Shown here piece by piece: positions 23,468-32,301 of a stretch of DNA of 64,000 nucleotides. The position numbers were made by a program, and so were the translations under genes. The notes beneath the pieces were generated by a model that worked only from the letters and a program-made list of their open reading frames with translations, had not been told where the DNA came from and did not search any database. Origin of the DNA: Nonomuraea angiospora (GTDB taxonomy: Bacteria > Actinomycetota > Actinomycetes > Streptosporangiales > Streptosporangiaceae); assembly GCF_014873145.1 (NCBI RefSeq), contig NZ_JADBEK010000001.1:2604001-2668000 (forward strand), in the 5' to 3' direction. The number at the start of each line of letters is the position of its first letter. Positions within the stretch are counted from its first letter, which is position 1.

Positions 23468-23654
23468 CACCGAAGCCGGTCGCGGCCGCCGAGCCATGAC
23501 ACGCCGTTGCCAGACCTCGCGCAAGGGCGTGTCCCCCGGCGGTCAGCTCACCGTCACGGATGCCAACGGCACGCTCCACGTCCGACCGGATCGTGTGTCG
23601 GGCAGGTAAAGATGATCTTTCGCCCTATTTTCCGGGTGATCCGCTTGGCTGGTC

Positions 23655-23668
23655 GTGATCTTGATCAC
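23655..23668. repeat. Palindrome just upstream of the LVIVD gene
   Basis: GTGATCTTGATCAC is a perfect inverted repeat (6-bp arms) ending 17 bases before the GTG start at 23685. It could be an operator or a leader hairpin. Confidence 0.35.
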
Positions 23669-23684
23669 CTACGTGAGGAGAGAT

Positions 23685-25049
23685 GTGGACGTCCAGCACC
23701 CGTCACGGCGGCAAGCGTTGCGCGCCTCGCTTACGGCGGCCTCAGCCCTGGCGGCGACCCAGGCAGTCGCCACGCCTGCCCGACCGGACGCCCCGCAGGC
23801 GGTTCCGGGAGGCCAGTACGCCCGCAACGTCGAGCTCGTCGGATACACCGACATGGACCACAGGCCGGCCTTCAAGATGGCGATCCGCCGGGTGGGCAAC
23901 CGGTGGTACCTCTACACCGGCCACTTCTGGGACTCGGGCTGGAGCGTCGTGGACGTCACCGACCCGCGGCGGCCGGAGGTGGTGGCGTTCGTGCCAGGGC
24001 CGAAGGACACCTGGACACTGCAGGTCGATCTGCACGGCGACATCATGGTGACGGCGCTGGAGCAGATCTTCCCCAACTTCGGCGGCGATCCCGAGGCCGG
24101 CTTCGAGGAAGGGATCTACATCTGGGACATCAAGGATCCCGTACGCCCGCGCCGGCTCGGCCACTACCGGACCGGTGGAACCGGCACGCACCGCAACCTC
24201 TACCCGGGGGGCCGCTATGTGCACGTGGCAGCGGGCGCGCCGGGATTCCGGGGCAACATCTACACCATCGTCGACATCGAGGACCCGGCCCGGCCCAGGG
24301 AGGTCAGCCGCTGGTGGGTGCCGGGCCAGCGTGACGACGAGCAAGGCCCGCCGCCGGCCGAACGGCCGCACACGCACGGCTTCTGCTGCGCCAACAGCGC
24401 CGACGTGTCCCTGCACGGCCCCCCGTACGTCGCCGGCGACCTGGCCTACCTCCCCTACGGCGCGGCCGGGCTCATCGTGCTGGACATCTCCGACGTGACC
24501 ACGCCCGTACCCGTCGGCGGCCTGAACTTCAGCCCGCCCTTCCACTCCCGTTTCGGCGTGCACGGCGTGTTGCCGGTCCCGGACAGGAAGATGGCGTTCG
24601 CCAACTCCGAGGACGTCTCCTACGGCAAGGGAGCCGCTCCGCACGCTTCGATCGTGGACATCTCCGACCCGGCGCACCCGTGGCTGTTGTCCCTGTTCCC
24701 CACGCCCGAGCCGCCGCCGGGAGCACCGTACCCGGACTTCTCGAGCAGGGGCGGCTGGAGCGGCCCGCACAACATCAACCACCACCAGCACCATCCCGAC
24801 GTGCAGCGCCAAGGCGACCTCTTCTACATCGCGCACTTCAACGCCGGGCTACGGGTCTACGACGTGTCCAATGCCCGGCTGCCCCGCGAGGTGGGCTACT
24901 TCGTGCCACCGGACCCCACCCGCAGGTACGGCCCGATGCCCGAAGGCCGGCTCGTGGCGCAGACGGAGGACGTCGTGGTGGACCGGCGCGGCTACATCTA
25001 CATCTCCGACAAGAACCAGGGCGTCCATATCCTGCGCTACACCGGCTGA
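23685..25049 (+). CDS. Tat-exported LVIVD-repeat beta-propeller protein
   Basis: 454 residues from a GTG at 23685 with GAGGAG upstream. A twin-arginine signal (PSRRQALRASL, then an Ala-rich segment) is followed by repeated blades of the LVIVD type: WSVVDVTDPRRP, IYIWDIKDPVRP, YTIVDIEDPARP, LIVLDISDV, ASIVDISDPAHP and LRVYDVSNARLP. These repeats fold as a propeller and occur in secreted proteins of unknown activity. Histidine-rich patches (HNINHHQHHPD, RPHTHGFCC) may bind metal. It lies 217 bases after the SDR, probably a related extracytoplasmic function. No catalytic role is established for the family. Confidence 0.75.
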   Translation: MDVQHPSRRQALRASLTAASALAATQAVATPARPDAPQAVPGGQYARNVELVGYTDMDHRPAFKMAIRRVGNRWYLYTGHFWDSGWSVVDVTDPRRPEVVAFVPGPKDTWTLQVDLHGDIMVTALEQIFPNFGGDPEAGFEEGIYIWDIKDPVRPRRLGHYRTGGTGTHRNLYPGGRYVHVAAGAPGFRGNIYTIVDIEDPARPREVSRWWVPGQRDDEQGPPPAERPHTHGFCCANSADVSLHGPPYVAGDLAYLPYGAAGLIVLDISDVTTPVPVGGLNFSPPFHSRFGVHGVLPVPDRKMAFANSEDVSYGKGAAPHASIVDISDPAHPWLLSLFPTPEPPPGAPYPDFSSRGGWSGPHNINHHQHHPDVQRQGDLFYIAHFNAGLRVYDVSNARLPREVGYFVPPDPTRRYGPMPEGRLVAQTEDVVVDRRGYIYISDKNQGVHILRYTG

Positions 25050-25103
25050 CGAAGCATCGAGTGGACCACCGGGTCGTGCAGGCTCTCTTGTGCGTCTTTT
25101 TGC

Positions 25104-26123
25104 ATGGAACAGCGGGGTCGGGAACGACGATCATCTGGTGTGCTACTCAGCAATCGTGCCGTCTTCGCCAGCTCCGACCTCGACGAGGTCCGCGGCGAGG
25201 TCGCCAAGGTGTTCTGCCCGCACCGGCTGGACCTGGCCGGGGACGCGGACCTGCTGTCGGCCCGGTTCAACTCCGTCCAGCTCGGCTCGGTCCGCGTCAG
25301 TTACCTCGACTACGGGGCCGACGTGCACATCGAGCCAGGCGACCTCGACACGTTCTTCCTGGTCATGATCCCGCTCGCCGGGCGCAGCCTGATCCGCGCC
25401 GGCGACAAGGAGATCGTCTCGACCCCGTCGCTGGCCTCGCTGGCCTCGCCGACCCGCCACCTCGACATGCGCTGGGCCGCCGGCTGCCCGCAGTTGGTGG
25501 TCAAGTTCGAGCGCACCTCGATCGAGCGCTCGCTGGAGCAGATGCTCGGCGAGCAGCTCGACGGCCCGGTCGTCTTCGACCCCGGCATGGACCTGACGAC
25601 GGGCTGGACCCGGTCCTGGCGGGACATGGCCGACCTGCTCGTCAGGGAGGCCGAGCGTGACGACGGCCTGACCGGCCATCCGCTGGCCATCGCGCACCTG
25701 GAGAACGCGCTGATCACCCTGCTGCTGACCATGCAGCCCTCCAACTACCTGGAGCGGCTGACGGCGCCCAGGCCGCCCGCGCTGCCGAAGGTCGTGCGCC
25801 GGGCGATGGAGTTCATCGAAGGGCACGCGCACCTCCCGCTCACCACCACCGACATCGCCGGCGCCGTCGCGGTCAGCAGCCGCTCTCTGCAGGAAGGTTT
25901 CCGCGCGCATCTCGGGCTGACCCCCATGGCCCACCTCAGGCAGGTACGGCTGGCGCGGGTGCACGACGAGCTCAGGACGGCCGACCCCGCCAGGGCCACG
26001 GTGACCACGGTGGCCGCCCGATGGGGCTTCCTGCACCAGGGACGTTTCGCCGCCCAGTACCGCGACAGGTACGGGCAGCCGCCGTCGGAGACGTTGCGCA
26101 GGGGTTCCGCGTCAGGTGGATGA
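25104..26123 (+). CDS. AraC-family transcriptional regulator
   Basis: 339 residues. The N-terminal half (about 20-200) matches the AraC-binding-like sensing domain found with aromatic-degradation regulators. The C-terminal 100 residues hold the two helix-turn-helices (TTTDIAGAVAVSSRSLQEGFRAHL and VTTVAARWGFLHQGRF, read as separate motifs). The gene ends 102 bases before the monooxygenase pair on the same strand, so it is the likely activator. The start is uncertain: ATG at 25104 or GTG at 25140, neither with a clear ribosome site. Confidence 0.8.
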   Translation: MEQRGRERRSSGVLLSNRAVFASSDLDEVRGEVAKVFCPHRLDLAGDADLLSARFNSVQLGSVRVSYLDYGADVHIEPGDLDTFFLVMIPLAGRSLIRAGDKEIVSTPSLASLASPTRHLDMRWAAGCPQLVVKFERTSIERSLEQMLGEQLDGPVVFDPGMDLTTGWTRSWRDMADLLVREAERDDGLTGHPLAIAHLENALITLLLTMQPSNYLERLTAPRPPALPKVVRRAMEFIEGHAHLPLTTTDIAGAVAVSSRSLQEGFRAHLGLTPMAHLRQVRLARVHDELRTADPARATVTTVAARWGFLHQGRFAAQYRDRYGQPPSETLRRGSASGG

Positions 26124-26225
26124 GATCCGCGCTCAGTGGATGGCTCGGGCGGACGCGCCGGCCGTACCTTCGGTGTCAGGCGCCGATCGCAACCTCCACT
26201 CCTGATACCGAAGGGACCCACCACC

Positions 26226-27449
26226 ATGCGCGACATCCTCATCGTCGGTGCCGGTCAGGCCGGCCTCCACCTGGCCATCGGCCTGCTCCAGCACGGCTAC
26301 GACGTCACCGTGGTCTCCAATCGCACCAGCGAGTCCATCCGCGACGGCCGGGTGATGTCCGGCCAGGCCATGTTCGGCACCGCGCAGGCTCACGAGCGTG
26401 AGCTCGGCCTGGACTGGTGGGCCGACGTCTGCCCGCCCATCGAGGGCATCGCGCTCACGGTTCCGAGCCCGGAGGGAGGCAAGGCACTCGACTGGGCGGC
26501 GCGGCTGGACGTCCCGGCCCGTTCGGTCGACCAGCGGCTGAAGATGCCGGCCTGGATGGGCGAGTTCGAACGGCTCGGCGGCAAGCTCGTCCTGCACGAC
26601 GCCACCCCGGAGGACCTGGAGAGCTATGCCGCCCGGTACGACCTGGTCCTCGTCGCCGCTGGGAAGGGACAGATCGCCTCGCTCTTCGAGCGGGACCCCT
26701 CGCGCTCCCCGTACGCCGCTCCGCAACGCGCGCTGGCGGTCACCTACGTCAACGGTCTCGCCCCCCGCCCCGATCACTCGGCGGTCTGCTTCAACCTGCT
26801 CCCCGGCGTGGGCGAGTACTTCGTCTTCCCCGCGCTCACGCACGGCGGCCCCTGCGAGATCATGGTGTTCGAGGGCGTGCCGGGCGGTCCCATGGACTGC
26901 TGGGGCGACGTGCGCGGCCCCGCGGAGCATCTGGCGCGCAGCCGCCAGATCCTGGAGACCTTCTTCCCGTGGGAGGCCGAGCGCTGCGCCGGGATCGAGC
27001 TCACCGACGCCAACGCGGTCCTGACCGGGCGCTTCGCCCCCACGGTCCGCCGTCCTGTCGCCGTTCTGCCCTCCGGCGCACCGGTGCTCGGCGTCGCCGA
27101 CGTCGTGGTGCTCAACGACCCGATCACCGGGCAGGGCAGCAACAACGCCGCCAAGTGCGCCGCCACCTACCTGCGGGCCATCGTGGAACGGGGCGCGCAG
27201 CCGTTCGACGCGGGCTGGATGCGGCGGACCTTCGAGCTCTTCTGGACGCAGGCCCAGCATGTCACGAACTGGACCAACGCCCTGCTGGCGCCGGCCGAAC
27301 CCCACCACCTGGCGCTCCTGGGCGCCGCCGGACAACGTCCGGAGATCGCCTCCCGCTTCGTCAACGGCTTCGACGACCCGGCCGACTACGCCGACTGGTT
27401 CATGGACGCCGGCCGAGCCGAGGCCTACCTGAGCAGGACCGCGGCATGA
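26226..27449 (+). CDS. styA: Styrene/indole monooxygenase oxygenase subunit (StyA-like)
   Basis: 407 residues from an ATG at 26226 with GAAGGGA upstream; Pseudomonas StyA has about 415. The FAD motif GAGQAG is at residues 8-13, followed by the family features MSGQAMFGTAQAHERELGL and NDPITGQGSNNAAKC. StyA enzymes use reduced FAD supplied by a separate reductase to epoxidise styrene, indole or similar aryl alkenes. It overlaps the reductase gene by four bases (ATGA), so the subunits are co-produced. No styrene-oxide isomerase (StyC) or phenylacetaldehyde dehydrogenase (StyD) gene follows, so the natural substrate may be indole or another aromatic. Confidence 0.85.
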   Translation: MRDILIVGAGQAGLHLAIGLLQHGYDVTVVSNRTSESIRDGRVMSGQAMFGTAQAHERELGLDWWADVCPPIEGIALTVPSPEGGKALDWAARLDVPARSVDQRLKMPAWMGEFERLGGKLVLHDATPEDLESYAARYDLVLVAAGKGQIASLFERDPSRSPYAAPQRALAVTYVNGLAPRPDHSAVCFNLLPGVGEYFVFPALTHGGPCEIMVFEGVPGGPMDCWGDVRGPAEHLARSRQILETFFPWEAERCAGIELTDANAVLTGRFAPTVRRPVAVLPSGAPVLGVADVVVLNDPITGQGSNNAAKCAATYLRAIVERGAQPFDAGWMRRTFELFWTQAQHVTNWTNALLAPAEPHHLALLGAAGQRPEIASRFVNGFDDPADYADWFMDAGRAEAYLSRTAA

Positions 27450-27943
27450 GATCGCTGCGTGAGGCCTTCGGGCAGTTCGCGACCGGGGTGGCGGTGATCA
27501 CGACGGTGACCGCCGACGGGGAGCGGGCCGGCGTGACCGTCAACTCCTTCACCTCGGTCTCGCTCGATCCGCCGCTGGTTCTCTGGTGCCTGTCGAACCG
27601 GGCGCCCAGCGCGCCGCTCTTCCTGCGGGCCGGGCGGTTCGCCGTCAACGTCCTCGCCGCCGACCAGGACCACCTGTCCAGGCGCTTCGCCACGCCCTCG
27701 GCCGACAAGTTCGCCGGGGTGGAGCTGCTCGGCGCGCCCCTGCCGATACTCGCCGGGACGCTGGCCAGTTTCGTCTGCCGTACGGAGCGCGTCCACGACG
27801 GCGGCGACCATCACATCTTCGTCGGGGCGGTGGAGCGCTACCAGCGGGCCGAAGGGGAGCCGCTCGTCTTCCACTCCGGCCGCTACCGGGAGTTCTGGCC
27901 CGACCTGGCCATCGGCGAGGGCCGCGTGGCCAGCCGTGCCTGA
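27446..27943 (+). CDS. styB: Flavin reductase partner (StyB-like)
   Basis: 165 residues with the flavin-reductase-like split-barrel pattern: FGQFATGVAVITTVTADG at the start, GVTVNSFTSVSLDPPLVLW for flavin binding, FAVNVLAADQ, and the C-terminal GRYREF. These enzymes reduce FAD with NADH and hand it to the oxygenase. Its start overlaps the StyA stop, and there is no room for an independent promoter. The following gene is convergent. Confidence 0.87.
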   Translation: MRSLREAFGQFATGVAVITTVTADGERAGVTVNSFTSVSLDPPLVLWCLSNRAPSAPLFLRAGRFAVNVLAADQDHLSRRFATPSADKFAGVELLGAPLPILAGTLASFVCRTERVHDGGDHHIFVGAVERYQRAEGEPLVFHSGRYREFWPDLAIGEGRVASRA

Positions 27944-27991
27944 AGACCCCGGCCGGGACGAGCCGACCGTCAGGAGCATGGCCATGGGGTC

Positions 27992-29365
27992 TCACTCGCG
28001 GCGTGCCACCCAGTCCGCCACTTTGGCGACGGGCGAGGTGGTCACGCGGCCCCCGGCCGTCTCCTGCCGGTCCGCCTCCCGGTACGCCGCGTACATCCCT
28101 CTCACCCCCAGCCACCGCAACGGCTCGGGCTCCCACCGGCGGACCCTCCGCCCCACCCACGGCAGGCCCGTCAGCTCCGTCTCGTCGCCCAGCACCAGAT
28201 CACGCAGGGTACGGCCGGCGAGGTTGGTGGTGGCCACCCCGTGCCCCACGTAGCCGCCCGCCCAGCCGAGGCCGGTGCGCCGGTCGAGCCCCGCCGTCGA
28301 GCACCAGTCGCGCGGCACCCCGAGCACGCCCGACCAGGCGTGCGCGATCCCCGCACCGAGCGTGGCGGGAAGCAGCCGCGCGAGCGCGTCCCGGAGTTGG
28401 CGCACCGTGGAGGCGTGGGTGCGCCCATCGGAGTCGGTCCTGGACCCGAACCGGTACGGGCGCCCGCGACCGCCGATCGCGATCCGGCCGTCCGCGGTGC
28501 GTTGCGCGTAGATGTAGGCGTGGGACATGTCCCCGAGAAGCTCTTCACCTGCCCACCCGATCCGGTCCCAGACCTGGTCGGGGAGCGGCTCGGTGACGAT
28601 CAGCGAGGAGTTCATGGGGAGCCACGTGCGCCGCTCCCCGGCCAGGCCCGCCGTGAAGCCCTCGGTCGCCCTGATCACGTACGAGGCGCGGACCGTCCCG
28701 TACGGCGTCTCGGCCGTGTGCGGCGCGATCCGCGTCACCGGCGTGGACTCGTGGATCGGCACGCCGAGACGCTCGACGGCCCGCGCCAGCCCCCGCACCA
28801 GCTTGGCCGGTTGCAGGCGGGCGCAGTGGGGTGTGAAGGACGCGCCGAGTGCGCCCGCGACGCCGATCCTGGCGACCGTCTCCTCGGCGTCGAGCAGCAC
28901 CACGTCGTCGTCCCACGCCTGTGCGGCGTTGACCTGCGCGCGGAGCCTGGGCAGCTGAGCGGGCGCGTGCGCGACCCTGAGCATGCCGTTCTTGACGATG
29001 TCGGCCTCGATGTTCTCGGCCGCGGCGACCGCGATGATCTCATCCACGGCGGCGTTCATGGCTCGCTGGAGGCGGATGACGCCCTGGCGCCCGTGGGTGG
29101 CGGCGAAGCGGCGGCGCGAGCCGGCCAGGGCGGCGGTGATCCAGCCGCCGTTGCGCCCGGAGGCGCCGTAGCCGGCGAACTCACGCTCCAGGATCACGAT
29201 CCGCAGCCCGGGGTCGGCCTTCTTCAGGTAGTACGCCGTCCACAGGCCGGTGTAGCCCGCGCCGACCACGCACACATCGGCCTCGGTGGACCCGTCGAGC
29301 GGCGGGCGCCTGGCCGGAAGTCCGATCTCGCGGTACCAGTGCGAGACACCTCCGTTGAGCGTCAC
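27992..29365 (-). CDS. FAD-dependent amine oxidase/oxidoreductase, DAO (PuuB-like) family
   Basis: 457 residues from a GTG at 29365 that overlaps the transporter stop (GTGA). The FAD motif VVGAGYTGLWTAYYL follows the usual DAO prelude (SHWYREIG); EREFAGYGASGRNGGW is the diagnostic block of gamma-glutamylputrescine oxidase relatives. GRGRPYRFG and GLGWAGGYVGHGVATTN complete the family. Such enzymes oxidise secondary or primary amines to aldehydes. It is the last gene of the hydantoinase - MHS transporter operon, so its substrate is probably a nitrogen compound taken up and opened by those gene products. Confidence 0.82.
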   Translation of the reverse strand: MTLNGGVSHWYREIGLPARRPPLDGSTEADVCVVGAGYTGLWTAYYLKKADPGLRIVILEREFAGYGASGRNGGWITAALAGSRRRFAATHGRQGVIRLQRAMNAAVDEIIAVAAAENIEADIVKNGMLRVAHAPAQLPRLRAQVNAAQAWDDDVVLLDAEETVARIGVAGALGASFTPHCARLQPAKLVRGLARAVERLGVPIHESTPVTRIAPHTAETPYGTVRASYVIRATEGFTAGLAGERRTWLPMNSSLIVTEPLPDQVWDRIGWAGEELLGDMSHAYIYAQRTADGRIAIGGRGRPYRFGSRTDSDGRTHASTVRQLRDALARLLPATLGAGIAHAWSGVLGVPRDWCSTAGLDRRTGLGWAGGYVGHGVATTNLAGRTLRDLVLGDETELTGLPWVGRRVRRWEPEPLRWLGVRGMYAAYREADRQETAGGRVTTSPVAKVADWVARRE

Positions 29366-30642
29366 AGTGCCGCCTCCACGGCGGGGGCGGCGACGCGTAC
29401 CCGCCCGATGAGCAGGCCGGCCAGCGTGAACACGTAGAACAGCGCGGTCACCAACGCGACCGGCCAGTACTGGCCGTCCGTCCACTCCAGCGACGCCGTG
29501 GCGAACAGCGGCACGAGCCCGCCGCCGATGGCCCCGGCGAGCTGGTACGACAGCGACATGCCGGTGTAACGGACGCGAGGCGCGAAGAGTTGGGCCACGT
29601 AGGCGGCGCCGACGGAGTACGTGGCGGTCACGCCGATCAGGCCGACGCCCACGCCCACGCAGAGCCAGAACGTGCTGCCGGTGCCGAAGAGCCAGAACGG
29701 CGGCACCGCCCACACGAGCCCGGCGACCGCGCCCCACGCGATGACCTTGCCCTTGCCGTACCGGTCACCCATGGAGGCGAAGACGAACATGAGGGCCGCC
29801 TCCACGGCGGCGGCCACGATCTGCCCGGCCAGCGCGGCCGACTTGGGCAGCCCGAGCTGGGTCGTGGTGTAGGCGAGCATGAACGTGGTGAGCACGTAGT
29901 AGGCCACGAAGCCGCCGACGAAGATAGCGAGCCCGACCACGATCTGCCGCCACGACGTGCGCAGGCACTCGACGATCGGCAGCGCCTCGGAGCGGGCGGA
30001 GCGCTCGAAGTCCGGCGTCTCCTCGATCTTCATGCGCACGGCGAACCCGACCACGACCAGCGCGATGGACACGAGGAACGGCACCCGCCACCCCCATGCC
30101 TCGAACTGGCCGGCGCTCAGCACCCCGTTCAGCACCGCGAACATGGTGGTCGCGAGGAGCAGCCCGACCGGCGAGCCGATCTGGGCGAACGCGCCGAAGA
30201 ACGTGCGCCGCCCCCGCGGCGCGTGCTCGACGGAGATCAGCGCCGCGCCGCCCCACTCGCCGCCCACCGCCAAGCCCTGGACGAAGCGCAGGAGGACCAG
30301 CAGCAGGGGCGCGAGCGTGCCGATGGTCTCGTGCGTGGGCACGCAGCCGACCAGGAATGTCGCGCCGCCCATCATGAGCAGCGTCCAGACCAGCGACTTC
30401 TTGCGTCCGATCCGGTCGCCGAAGTGGCCGAACACGATCGCGCCCAGCGGTCTGGCGACGTAGCCGACGGCGTAGGTGGCGAAGGCGGACAGCACGCCCG
30501 CGACCGGGGACAGCGTCGGGAAGAACAGCTTGTTGAAGACCAGCGCGGAGGCGGTCGTGTAGATGAAGAAGTCGTACCACTCGATGCTGGTGCCGAGCGC
30601 GGACGCGAGCGCGACCCTGCGCATCTGCGGTGATGTGGTCAT
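29362..30642 (-). CDS. MHS-family (MFS) metabolite:proton symporter
   Basis: 426 residues, twelve predicted membrane segments. It starts ATSIEWYDF-like (ALGTSIEWYDFFIYTTAS), followed by GHFGDRIGRKKSL between helices 2 and 3 and GGEWGGAALISVEHAP, all hallmarks of the metabolite:H+ symporters (ShiA, ProP, KgtP). The ATG at 30642 sits in an ATGA overlap with the hydantoinase B stop. It should bring the pathway substrate into the cell. The substrate is not readable from sequence. Confidence 0.85.
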   Translation of the reverse strand: MTTSPQMRRVALASALGTSIEWYDFFIYTTASALVFNKLFFPTLSPVAGVLSAFATYAVGYVARPLGAIVFGHFGDRIGRKKSLVWTLLMMGGATFLVGCVPTHETIGTLAPLLLVLLRFVQGLAVGGEWGGAALISVEHAPRGRRTFFGAFAQIGSPVGLLLATTMFAVLNGVLSAGQFEAWGWRVPFLVSIALVVVGFAVRMKIEETPDFERSARSEALPIVECLRTSWRQIVVGLAIFVGGFVAYYVLTTFMLAYTTTQLGLPKSAALAGQIVAAAVEAALMFVFASMGDRYGKGKVIAWGAVAGLVWAVPPFWLFGTGSTFWLCVGVGVGLIGVTATYSVGAAYVAQLFAPRVRYTGMSLSYQLAGAIGGGLVPLFATASLEWTDGQYWPVALVTALFYVFTLAGLLIGRVRVAAPAVEAAL

Positions 30643-32300
30643 TGGGGGGTCTCCTTCACGGGCTCGTTCACGATCAGGCCGTCCCGCAGGTCGGCCTCGC
30701 GGCGCACGGCCGGGCGTTCGGCCGGCGGGCCGTAGCCTCCGCCGCCGCCGGTGCGCAGGCTGACCCGCTCGCCCGCGGCGAGCGTGACCGCGTCGATGTG
30801 GGACAGCCGTTGTACGGTTCCGTCGGATCTGGTCACCTCGAGCCCGCCGGTGGCGCCGTCGCCGCCGCCGAAGAGGCCGCGGGCGCCGTAACGGTGCCGG
30901 TCGGAGTAGGCGGAGAAGGTCACGCCGTCCCTGGTGGCCTCGTACGTGCGGACGAAACCGAGGCCGCCGCGGTTGCGCCCGTCGCCTCCCGAGCCGGGGA
31001 TGAGCGCGAACTCCGTCACCCTGAAATGCGAGTAGTCGATCTCCAGCGCTTCGACGGGAGCGCTGGCGCAGTTGGAGATGGGGTTGTCGAGCGCGTCCGC
31101 GCCGTCGCCCGCCGCTCCGGCGCCCCAGCCGCCGCCGAGCACCTCCAGCACCACCTCGTACTGGTGGCTGTGGGGGTCGAGGTAGCTGAGGGCCGCCGCG
31201 CTGGTCGTGTCGTAGCCGGTGGCGACGACCCGGTCGGGCAGCGCCTCGGCGAGCGCTCTGATGACGGCGTCGAACGCGCGGCTGGCCGGAGTGAGCCGGG
31301 CGCGCACGGCGGCGGGCGCGGCCGGGTTGAGTATGGACCCGTACGGCGCGCTCACCCTGATGGGCCGGTTGCAGCCTTCGTTGAACGGGATGTCCTTGTC
31401 GCGCAGCAGGCCGCGGATCGCGCTCTGCACGGAGGAGACCGTCGAGGCGAACGGGCAGTTCAGGTTGGCCGGCACCTGCGGGTCGGTCCCGGTGAAGTCG
31501 ACCTCCAGGTCGGAGCCCCGCACCCGGACCGCGACCCTGACGTGGTGCCGGTCGCCGCCCCAAGTGGAGGCGTCGATGATCTCCTCGGCCGTGTAGTCGC
31601 CGTCGGGGATCTCCGCGATGGAGTCGCGCAGCCGCCGCTCCGCGTAGTCCTGCAGCTCGTCCATCACGGCGGCGGTCAGCTCGTGGCCGTGCCTGGCGAC
31701 CAGTTCGCGCAGTCGTTCCGCGGCCACGTTGTTGGCCGCGAACTGCGCGTTGAGGTCCCCGACCACCAGGTCGGGCACGCGTACGTTGAGCCGGAAGAGC
31801 TGCTCCACGAAGCCGCCGTGCCAGTCGCGCGAGACCGAGAACGGCCGGCCCGGCAGGCGGATGCCCTCCTGGTAGACCTCCCTGGCCTTGATGGTCAGTC
31901 CGGGCTCGCCGCCGCCGATGTCGACGTGGTGCGCCACGCTCGCCGCGAAGCCGGCCAGCGTGCCCTCGTGGAAGATCGGCGTGAACAGGTAGATGTCCTG
32001 CAGGTGCTGGCCGCCGCGGAAGGGGTCGTTGTAGAGGATCGCGTCGTCGCCGGTCAGCGCCGCGGGGTCGATCTCGGCCAGCACGGCGGCGATGGCGTGC
32101 GAGATGCCGGCGGTCATGATGGGGATGGCCTCGGCCTGGCTGACCACGTTGCCGCGCGGGTCCACGAGGGCCACGGCGTAGTCGCGGGCCTCGCGCACGA
32201 CGGAGGAGAACGCGGCCCGCCGCAGGTTCGCCGCCATCTCGCGCGGGATGGCCGCCAGGGCGGTGCCGACGATGTTCAGGGTGATGGGGTCCACGGTCAT
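30639..32300 (-). CDS. hyuB: Hydantoinase B/oxoprolinase family protein
   Basis: 553 residues from an ATG at 32300, one base after the hydantoinase A stop. Diagnostic blocks: DPITLNIVGTAL at the start, EAIPIMTAGI, NDPFRGGQHLQDIY, HHVDIGGGEPG and, near the end, GGDGATGGLEVTRSDG. Together with HyuA it forms an ATP-dependent enzyme opening five-membered cyclic amides (hydantoins, 5-oxoproline) or, in relatives, carboxylating ketones. No acetone-carboxylase gamma subunit is nearby, which favours the cyclic-amide role. Confidence 0.88.
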   Translation of the reverse strand: MTVDPITLNIVGTALAAIPREMAANLRRAAFSSVVREARDYAVALVDPRGNVVSQAEAIPIMTAGISHAIAAVLAEIDPAALTGDDAILYNDPFRGGQHLQDIYLFTPIFHEGTLAGFAASVAHHVDIGGGEPGLTIKAREVYQEGIRLPGRPFSVSRDWHGGFVEQLFRLNVRVPDLVVGDLNAQFAANNVAAERLRELVARHGHELTAAVMDELQDYAERRLRDSIAEIPDGDYTAEEIIDASTWGGDRHHVRVAVRVRGSDLEVDFTGTDPQVPANLNCPFASTVSSVQSAIRGLLRDKDIPFNEGCNRPIRVSAPYGSILNPAAPAAVRARLTPASRAFDAVIRALAEALPDRVVATGYDTTSAAALSYLDPHSHQYEVVLEVLGGGWGAGAAGDGADALDNPISNCASAPVEALEIDYSHFRVTEFALIPGSGGDGRNRGGLGFVRTYEATRDGVTFSAYSDRHRYGARGLFGGGDGATGGLEVTRSDGTVQRLSHIDAVTLAAGERVSLRTGGGGGYGPPAERPAVRREADLRDGLIVNEPVKETPQ

Positions 32301-32301
32301 G

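Noticed and set aside
27944..27992. AGACCCC...GGGGTCT as a terminator between StyB and the FAD oxidase gene
   Set aside because: Only seven pairs with a 35-base loop, and the right arm overlaps a stop codon. Too weak to call.
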